Source of the DNA: Rathayibacter sp. VKM Ac-2759
Lineage (GTDB): Bacteria > Actinomycetota > Actinomycetes > Actinomycetales > Microbacteriaceae
Direction of reading: 5' to 3'
DNA: 64,000 bases
Assembly (NCBI RefSeq): GCF_009834225.1
Contig: NZ_CP047176.1
Location: 2,046,001-2,110,000, forward strand
The translations under genes were made by a program, and so were the position numbers. Positions 54,313-64,000 of the stretch are shown in pieces. Each line of letters starts with the position of its first letter. The first letter of the stretch is position 1. The notes beneath the pieces were generated by a model, which was given only the letters and a program-made list of their open reading frames with translations, was not told the origin of the DNA and did no database searches.

Positions 54313-55311
54313 CTAATGAGGGCTGGGGGTGGCGGCGACGCTGCGCGCGAAGGCGGCTGCCCGCTCGGCCTCGTCGGCGGGCCAGACCAGCTCGAAGCGC
54401 TCGAACACCACGTCGCCGATGCCGCCGGGCGACTCCCTCGCGAAGTAGCGTCGGTGGCCGGCGAGCCACGACTCCCGGCTGCGGTCGCCCTCGCCCTCCG
54501 CCCAGGCGAAGTCGTCGTCGACCGAGTCGAGCGATCCGATCCGGATCTCGGCGGTGCGGAGCACGACGCGCGCGACTCCCGCGCCGTCGCAGACGATCCA
54601 GTGATCCCCGGCCCGCGGCACGGGATCGTGCCCGACCAGGGACGCGGTCGCGGTCTTCACCCCGCGGCGCACGAGGGCCAGCAGCTCGTCGGCCATCTCG
54701 ACGGAGTCGCCGAACGACTCCACCGGAGGCAGTGCCTCCGAGCCGCCGCGGTACTCGGCCCACAGTCGCGAGGCGCTCTCGGTGTCGGTCTCGGGGAGCG
54801 GGGTCCGATCCGGTCGCTCGGGCAGGAGGGGGACCAGGTTGGCGCCCGCGATCGCGGCGGGGTCCTCCGGGTGGTTGTCGGGCGTGTCGATGTCGTCGAT
54901 CGACCAGCGCAGCCGGAGCCACTGCCTCGCGTAGGCGTCGAGCTCCTCCTCGAGGCGGGACGCCTGCAGCGTCGGCACGACCCACCACGAGACCACCGCG
55001 GGACCGTCCTGCGCGGGACGGACGCTGAGGGCGCCGAGCGCCTGCCGCCAGTCGGCACCGACGAGGAGGTAGGCGAACGCCGAGCCGTCGCGGGCCGCCT
55101 CCTCGAGGAGCGCGAGGGCGCGGACGTCGTCGCCGGGGGACGCCGACGGCAGTGCACTGGGGTGACCCTCCGGGAGGAGGCCCGCCAGCCAGGAGCGCTG
55201 CTCCCCGAGCACGGGGTGCAGGAGCTCGACGTCGCTCGTGACGAGCGGGCGGAGGAACGCCCCGCCCGGCAGGTCGAGCCGCGAGGGGACGGAGTCGCCA
55301 GGAGTGCTCAT
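54313..55311 (-). CDS. GNAT-like plus ASCH-domain protein
   Basis: A 332-residue protein in two parts. Residues 1-150 resemble a GNAT acetyltransferase fold (FLRPLVTSDVELLHPVL; residues 107-114 WWVVPTLQ). Residues 180-325 are an ASCH domain: LVRRGVKTATASLVG (about 211-225) and EGEGDRSRESWLAGHRRYF (about 274-292), the hallmark E/D-rich segment. ASCH domains bind RNA or act on modified nucleosides. The combination suggests an RNA-related acyl transferase or hydrolase, unproven. ATG 55311 is 24 bp after the gatB stop. Confidence 0.78.
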   Translation of the reverse strand: MSTPGDSVPSRLDLPGGAFLRPLVTSDVELLHPVLGEQRSWLAGLLPEGHPSALPSASPGDDVRALALLEEAARDGSAFAYLLVGADWRQALGALSVRPAQDGPAVVSWWVVPTLQASRLEEELDAYARQWLRLRWSIDDIDTPDNHPEDPAAIAGANLVPLLPERPDRTPLPETDTESASRLWAEYRGGSEALPPVESFGDSVEMADELLALVRRGVKTATASLVGHDPVPRAGDHWIVCDGAGVARVVLRTAEIRIGSLDSVDDDFAWAEGEGDRSRESWLAGHRRYFARESPGGIGDVVFERFELVWPADEAERAAAFARSVAATPSPH

Positions 55312-55335
55312 GTCGATCCGTCCCCGCGCGCCGGC

Positions 55336-56850
55336 TCAGCCGGCGGCGCGCTCCAGCACGAGCTCGCGGACGCGGGCCGCGTCGGCCTGGCCCTTCATGG
55401 CCTTCATGACGGCGCCGATGACGGCTCCGGCCGCCTGGACCTTGCCGTCGCGGATCTTCGCGAGCACGTCCGGCTGCGAGGCGAGAGCCGCATCGATCGC
55501 CGCGATGAGCGCGCCGTCGTCCGAGACCACGGCGAGCCCGCGGGCGTCGACGACCTCCTGCGGAGTGCCCTCGCCCGCGATGACACCCTGCAGCACCTCG
55601 CGCGCGAGGCGGTCGGTGAGCACGCCCTTCTCGATCAGACCCGCCAGCTCGGCGACCTGCGCGGGCGTGACGAGTGCCGCGGCGTCCTGTCCGGCCGCGT
55701 TCGCGAGGCGCGCGATCTCGCCGGTCCACCACTTGCGGGCGGCCTGCGGAGTCGCGCCCGCAGCGACGGTCTCGGTGATCTCGGCGAGCAGACCGCTGTT
55801 CGCGACATCCTGGAACTCGAGGTCGGTGAAGCCCCAGTCGGCCTTGAGGCGGCGGCGGCGGACGGCCGGCTTCTCGGGCAGGGCGGCGCGCAGCTCCTCG
55901 ATCAGCTCGGCGCTCGGCACGACCGGCAGAAGATCGGGCTCGGGGAAGTAGCGGTAGTCGTCGGCGTCGCTCTTGGGGCGGCCCGCGGAGGTGCGGCCCG
56001 TGTCCTCGTGCCAGTGCCGCGTCTCCTGCGTGATCGTGCCGCCCGCGGCGAGGATCGCCGCCTGACGCTGGATCTCGTAGCGCACGGCGCGCTCGACGGA
56101 GCGGAGGGAGTTGACGTTCTTGGTCTCGGTACGGGTGCCGAGCTTCTCCTGCCCGATCGGCCGGAGCGAGACGTTCGCGTCGCAGCGCAGGTTGCCGCGC
56201 TCCATCTTCGCGTCCGAGATGCCGAGGGCGAGGACGATGTCGCGGATGGTGGCGACGTAGGCCTTCGCGAACTCGGGAGCGCTCTTGCCCGCTCCGTAGA
56301 TCGGCTTCGTGACGATCTCGACGAGCGGGACGCCCGCCCGGTTGTAGTCGACCAGCGAGTACTCGGCGCCCTGGATGCGACCGGTGGAGCCGCCGACGTG
56401 CGTCAGCTTGCCGGCGTCCTCCTCCATGTGCGCGCGCTCGATCGGGATCTCGACGAGCGTGCCGTCGGCGAGCTCGACCTCGACCGAGCCCTCGAAGGCG
56501 ATCGGCTCGTCGAACTGCGAGATCTGGTAGTTCTTCGCGAGGTCGGGGTAGAAGTAGTTCTTCCGCGCGAAACGGCTCGACGGCGCGATCGAGCAGCCCA
56601 GCGCGAGGCCGAGGCTGATCGAGTAGCGGACGGCCTGCTCGTTGACGACCGGGAGCGAGCCCGGGAGCCCGAGGTCGACGGGGGTGACGTTCGTGTTGGG
56701 CTCGGAGCCGAACTCGTTCGGAGCGTCCGAGAACATCTTCGTCTTCGTGTTGAGCTCGACGTGGACCTCGAAGCCGAGGACCGGCTCGAAGGTCTCGAAG
56801 ACCTGGTCGTAGTCCATCAGCTCGGGGGCGGACGTGTGCGCGGAGGCCAT
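55336..56850 (-). CDS. gatB: Aspartyl/glutamyl-tRNA amidotransferase subunit B
   Basis: Part of GatCAB, which converts Glu-tRNA(Gln) and Asp-tRNA(Asn) to the amide forms. The 504-residue protein has the GatB kinase core ([55 protein letters not shown]) and the C-terminal YqeY tail that binds tRNA. ATG 56850 overlaps the gatA stop as ATGA. Confidence 0.97.
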   Translation of the reverse strand: MASAHTSAPELMDYDQVFETFEPVLGFEVHVELNTKTKMFSDAPNEFGSEPNTNVTPVDLGLPGSLPVVNEQAVRYSISLGLALGCSIAPSSRFARKNYFYPDLAKNYQISQFDEPIAFEGSVEVELADGTLVEIPIERAHMEEDAGKLTHVGGSTGRIQGAEYSLVDYNRAGVPLVEIVTKPIYGAGKSAPEFAKAYVATIRDIVLALGISDAKMERGNLRCDANVSLRPIGQEKLGTRTETKNVNSLRSVERAVRYEIQRQAAILAAGGTITQETRHWHEDTGRTSAGRPKSDADDYRYFPEPDLLPVVPSAELIEELRAALPEKPAVRRRRLKADWGFTDLEFQDVANSGLLAEITETVAAGATPQAARKWWTGEIARLANAAGQDAAALVTPAQVAELAGLIEKGVLTDRLAREVLQGVIAGEGTPQEVVDARGLAVVSDDGALIAAIDAALASQPDVLAKIRDGKVQAAGAVIGAVMKAMKGQADAARVRELVLERAAG

Positions 56851-58397
56851 CAGACGGCACCTTCCTCGGTGGCGGAGAGCGCGGCGGCGGCCAGCTCGGG
56901 AGCCCTCGTGAGCAGCGGGTGGCCCCACTTCTCCTCGAGGAGCGTCTCGAGTGCCGCGCCGACGGTGTAGAGACGGACGTCCTCGCGAGCCGGGGCGAGG
57001 AACTGGATGCCGACGGGCAGCCCGTCCTCGTCGGCGAGGCCCGCGGGGACGGAGATGCCGGGGATGCCGGCGAGGTTCGCCGGGATGGTCGCGACGTCGC
57101 CGCGGTACATCGCCAGCGGGTCGTCGAGCTTCTCGCCCAGGCGGTAGGCCGTGGTCGGCGCGGTCGGCGAGGCGATCACGTCGACGGAGGCGAAGGCCGC
57201 GTCGAAGTCGCGCTGCACGAGGGTGCGGACCTTCTGCGCGCTGCCGTAGTAGGCGTCGTAGTAGCCGGCCGAGAGGGCGTAGGTGCCGAGGATGATGCGG
57301 CGCTTGACCTCCGGACCGAAGCCCTGCTCGCGGGTCGCGGCCATGACCTGCTCGACGGTGCCGCCCCCGGGAGGGGACACCCGCAGCCCGAAGCGGACCG
57401 AGTCGAACTTCGCGAGGTTGCTGGACGCCTCCGCCGGGAGGATCAGGTAGTAGGCGGCGACCGCGTGCTCGACGCTCGGGGCGCTGACCTCGACGATCTC
57501 GGCTCCGGCGCCCTCGAGCACCGCGAGGGCCTCGTGGAAGCGGGCGAGGACGCCGGGCTGGAAGCCCTCTCCCCCGTCGAGCTCCTTGAGCACGCCGATG
57601 CGCAGGCCCCTCACGTCGGCACGGCGGACCGCGTCGGCGAAGGAGGGCCACGTGTCGCGGAGCGAGGTCGAGTCGCGCGGGTCGTGCCCGGCGATCACGT
57701 CGTGCAGGAGGGCGGCGTCGAGGACGGTCCGCGAGACGGGGCCGATCTGGTCGAGGCTCGAGGCGAGGGCGATGGCGCCGTAGCGCGAGACGCCTCCGTA
57801 GGTCGGCTTGACGCCGACGGTGCCCGTGACGTGCGCGGGCTGGCGGATCGAGCCGCCGGTGTCGGAGCCGAGGGCCAGCGGTGCCTCGTAGCTCGCGACG
57901 GCCGCGGCGGAGCCTCCGCCCGAGCCGCCGGGGATGCGGTCGAGGTCCCACGGGTTGTGCGTCGGTCCGTACGCCGAGCGCTCGGTGGTCGAGCCCATCG
58001 CGAACTCGTCCATGTTGGTCTTGCCGATCGGCACGAGGCCGGCCGCGCGGACCTTCGTCATCACGGTCGCGTCGTACGGCGGGCGCCAGCCCTCGAGGAT
58101 GCGCGAACCGCTGGTGGTCGGCATGTCGTTCGTGACGATGACGTCCTTGACGGCGAGCGGGACGCCGGCGAGGGCGTGCAGCGGCTCCCCGTCGGCGCGG
58201 CGGCGGTCGATCGCGCCCGCGGTCGCGAGCGCGTCCTCGCCCGCGACGTGCAGGAAGGCGTGGACGGCGCCGTCGACCGAGGCGATGCGGTCGAGGTGGG
58301 CGCGCGTGGCCTCGACCGACGACACGGAGCCGTCGGCGAGCTTCTCGGAGAGCGCGGAGGCGCTCAGGCGGATGATCTCGTCGCCGTGCGCGCTCAC
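56850..58397 (-). CDS. gatA: Aspartyl/glutamyl-tRNA amidotransferase subunit A
   Basis: The amidase subunit that releases ammonia from glutamine. The 515-residue protein has the amidase-signature triad: Lys in AVKDVIVTN (about 84), the cis-Ser in [13 protein letters not shown] (about 160) and the nucleophile Ser in [13 protein letters not shown] (about 184). ATG 58397 overlaps the gatC stop, so gatC-gatA-gatB are coupled throughout. Confidence 0.97.
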   Translation of the reverse strand: MSAHGDEIIRLSASALSEKLADGSVSSVEATRAHLDRIASVDGAVHAFLHVAGEDALATAGAIDRRRADGEPLHALAGVPLAVKDVIVTNDMPTTSGSRILEGWRPPYDATVMTKVRAAGLVPIGKTNMDEFAMGSTTERSAYGPTHNPWDLDRIPGGSGGGSAAAVASYEAPLALGSDTGGSIRQPAHVTGTVGVKPTYGGVSRYGAIALASSLDQIGPVSRTVLDAALLHDVIAGHDPRDSTSLRDTWPSFADAVRRADVRGLRIGVLKELDGGEGFQPGVLARFHEALAVLEGAGAEIVEVSAPSVEHAVAAYYLILPAEASSNLAKFDSVRFGLRVSPPGGGTVEQVMAATREQGFGPEVKRRIILGTYALSAGYYDAYYGSAQKVRTLVQRDFDAAFASVDVIASPTAPTTAYRLGEKLDDPLAMYRGDVATIPANLAGIPGISVPAGLADEDGLPVGIQFLAPAREDVRLYTVGAALETLLEEKWGHPLLTRAPELAAAALSATEEGAV

Positions 58398-58693
58398 TGC
58401 TCCTCCCCCAGGATCGCGGAGACCTGGAAGCGGCTGCCGTCGTGCTCGGGCGCTCCCGAGAGCGCCTGCTCGCGGGTCAGCGTCTCGCCGACCACATCGG
58501 GCCGGAACACGTTCTCGAGCGGGATCGGGTGGCTGGTCGCCGGCACGTCGGGCGTGGCGACGGCCTGGACCGCGCGCACGGAGTCGACGATCTGGCCGAG
58601 CTCCCGGGTCATGGTCTGGATCTCCTCGGTGGTGAGGTCGATCCTGGCCAGCTGGGCCAGATGGGCGACCGTATCGGCCGTGATCTCGGACAT
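58394..58693 (-). CDS. gatC: Aspartyl/glutamyl-tRNA amidotransferase subunit C
   Basis: A 99-residue belt subunit that stabilises GatA and GatB. It has the family N-terminus [16 protein letters not shown] and the central [14 protein letters not shown] 58693 follows GGAG. TAGACT at 58731-58736 is a likely -10 for the gatCAB operon. Confidence 0.95.
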   Translation of the reverse strand: MSEITADTVAHLAQLARIDLTTEEIQTMTRELGQIVDSVRAVQAVATPDVPATSHPIPLENVFRPDVVGETLTREQALSGAPEHDGSRFQVSAILGEEQ

Positions 58694-58730
58694 GCGTCTC
58701 CGTCGGGTGGTTCGTGAGGAATCGGCGACC

Positions 58731-58736
58731 AGTCTA
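58731..58736 (-). promoter_or_regulatory. Putative -10 box of gatCAB (TAGACT)
   Basis: TAGACT lies about 38 bp before the gatC ATG, inside the 82-bp gap after the phosphoesterase gene. Confidence 0.5.
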
Positions 58737-58775
58737 GCCGCGGGCCCCGACGCGCCTCTGCCCGGGGCGGCGCGC

Positions 58776-60559
58776 TCAGGAGGCGGGCGTCGGCGAGGCG
58801 GACGCGGCGCCCGCTCCGCCGCCGAAGAGGCTCGAGCCGCGCGCGAGCAGGGCGTTGTAGGCGCCCTCGTAGGTGGTCGGCAGGTCTTCGCCCGGCTCGC
58901 CGTAGCGGGCGAGGAGCAGGCCCATCAGGCCGAGGGCCGGCGGGCTGAGCGGCTTGTCGCGGTTGGCGTTCGCCGGGTGGGGAGGCGTCGCCTCCGGGTT
59001 CGGCGGCAGGTACTGCGGCACGGTGGTCGGCCAGTCGCCGATCTGCCGCGGGGTCGGCATGTTGACGATCCCGAAGAGGTCGGGCGCGGAGGCGTCGCGG
59101 TCGGTGAGCGGTTCGAGCCCGTGCAGCCGGCTCAGCGTGCGGACCAGGGCGCCGTGGTGCATCTCGTCGTGCACGATCGTGCCCGCCCGCGTGTACGCCG
59201 AGATCGCGATCGCCGGCACGCGGCAGCCGAGGCGGTCGAAGGCGAAGCCCATCTCGCCGTCCTTGCCGTCGCCGGGAGGAGTGGCCGCAGGCGGCGGCAC
59301 GTGGTCGTAGAGGCCGCCGTGCTCGTCGAACGTGACCAGCAGCAGAGTGTTGATCGCGTTCGATCCGGTCGGGCTCGCGCTCTCGCGGACCGCCGAGTAC
59401 ACCTGGTGCAGCAGCAGCTCGCCGGCGCGGACGTCGGAGAGCGCGCTGTCGTAGAGGGGCTGCCCGTCGAGCTCGTCCTCGTGGAAGGACCCCGTCGGCG
59501 GATGCATGTCGTTGTGGTCGAAGACCAGCCGGGGCTCGATGAAGGCGTAGTCGGGGAGGTCGCCGCTCTCCGCGTCGGCGAAGAACTGCTCCATCGTCGC
59601 GAAGTGGGTCTTCCAGTACTTCTCGAGGACCGGGGCGTGGAGGAATCCCGTGTACGACACGACCTGCAGCGCGTCGAAGTAGACCCGCCAGGTCTTCCCC
59701 GCCTCCTCGAGCCGGTTGAAGACGGTCGGCGCGTCGGAGAGATCGTCGGCCAGCCACTTCTCGTAGCCGCCGCCGTGCTTGTTGGTCACGAAGCCGTGCG
59801 AGGTCGAGGCGTGGAAGAACGAGCGGTTGCAGAACGTCTGCGACGGCACCGCGCAGAACCAGTGGTCGAACACCGCGAACTCGCGCGCGAGGGTCGAGAA
59901 CACCGGGAGCATCTCGGGCGAGAACCCGCCCATGATCGTCCGGTACTCCTCGGCGGTGGGGTCCTCCCCCTTCTTCAGCGCCCGGATGCTCTGGATGTAG
60001 TCCTCGAGGAAGCCGCCCATCGTCGGCGCCGAGGCGTCGGCCGGGGCGTTGTAGGGCGCCGCCATCTCGCCGACCGTCCTGCCCGCGTTCGACGGCGGAT
60101 CGATCGTGCCGAAGAGCTGCGTGTTGACGTGCGGGAACTCCTCGCCCGGGTCGGGGTCGGGCTGGCGCATGACCGTGTCGGTGGCGCCCTCGTAGACGTG
60201 CGCGGCGACGGTGTCTCCCGCGGCGCTCGTGTTGGAGTGCTCCGCCGACTGCAGGCCCTCGAAGGTCTCGCCGGCCGGCAGCGAGCCGTCGGCGTAGAGC
60301 TGCCCGAGGACGTTGTCGAACGAGCGGTTCTCGAACATGATCACGACGACGTGGTCGAAGCCCGGCTCGTCGCGCGCGGGCAGGGGCGCGTCCTCCTCGC
60401 GCACCCCGGCGGAGGCGACGGCCGCGCCGATCGCGCCTCCCGCGACGCCCGAGGCGACGACTCCGCCCGCGATCGCGCTGCCCGCGAGGAAGCGGCGGCG
60501 CGAGCGCGACCGGGGGTCGCCCGCCGGCCGTGTCCCACCGGAGTCGTCGCGCTCGGTGC

Positions 60560-60563
<4 letters not shown>
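58776..60563 (-). CDS. Tat-exported phospholipase-C-like phosphoesterase
   Basis: A 595-residue enzyme of the bacterial phospholipase C/acid phosphatase (phosphoesterase) family. The N-terminus has a twin-arginine signal, SRRRFLAGSAIAGG, then a hydrophobic region. Metal/active-site motifs are FENRSFDN (about 78), VTFDEHGGLYDH (about 405) and DEMHHGALVRT (about 460). It probably acts outside the membrane on phospholipids or organic phosphate. ATG 60563 overlaps the stop of the upstream paralog as ATGA. The C-terminal tail is Gly/Ala/Ser-rich. Confidence 0.92.

Positions 60564-64000
<3,437 letters not shown>

Overview
The window is chromosomal DNA from a very high-GC actinobacterium, most probably the family Microbacteriaceae (Rathayibacter, Clavibacter or Curtobacterium type). 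The reasons are the roughly 70 percent GC, paired ClpP subunits, a T-box in front of ileS, mycothiol-type enzymes (a maleylpyruvate isomerase-like protein and an Rv2466c-like DsbA protein), EttA beside a lipoprotein and a second SSB, and small proteins typical of this family. The genus is an inference. There is no rRNA, CRISPR array, transposase or phage gene. Almost all of it is vertically inherited core genome.

Layout. 1-9183: ileS (C-terminus beyond the left edge) under a T-box leader, a TetR regulator, valS, a small conserved gene, an inverted pair of extragenic palindromes and an M3 peptidase. 9184-16165: a BenE-type transporter with no normal start codon, clpX, clpP2-clpP1, tig, tRNA-Pro and tRNA-Gly, and a gamma-carbonic-anhydrase-like protein. 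16216-23229: a two-component system, dps, a YtcJ-type amidohydrolase coupled to a PaiB-type protein, a Nei2 glycosylase, rpiB and a DsbA-like protein. 23344-29721: pepN, then prpC and prpB of the methylcitrate cycle (prpD is absent), then mscS overlapping glbO. 29743-35749: an unknown gene, tesB, an array of 19-bp repeats, a hotdog thioesterase, ettA, a lipoprotein, ssb and msrA. 35870-40782: an aldo/keto reductase, small genes including a 36-residue membrane protein, tRNA-Arg, orn, tRNA-His, a zincin-like protein and a P-loop kinase.

40775-43822 is a thiamine/HMP uptake operon (YkoE-YkoD-YkoC) under a TPP riboswitch; a hairpin exactly occludes the ribosome binding site. The P-loop kinase overlaps its last gene. 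43845-50783 holds a small membrane protein, a GerW-like protein, an EEP-family enzyme, dinB, a mycothiol-type protein, an NAD(P)-binding protein, an acyl-CoA ligase and a Gly/Asp-rich protein. 50890-54000 is a sugar-type locus: a LacI regulator, a fused Gfo/Idh/MocA plus aldo/keto reductase enzyme, and a promoter flanked by two matching operators. 54082-64000 contains a PspC protein, an ASCH-domain protein, gatCAB, a Tat-exported phospholipase-C-like enzyme, its degenerate paralog, and ligA (N-terminus beyond the right edge).

Themes. RNA-level control is prominent: a T-box with an ultrashort Stem I, a translational TPP switch, and many genes whose -10 box lies only 6-9 nt before the start codon, which implies leaderless mRNAs. 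I did not find a clearly new defence or mobile system. The least explained items are the 19-bp palindromic array, the enzyme fusion with its twin operators, the inactive-looking phosphoesterase paralog, the kinase in the thiamine operon and the missing start codon of the BenE gene.
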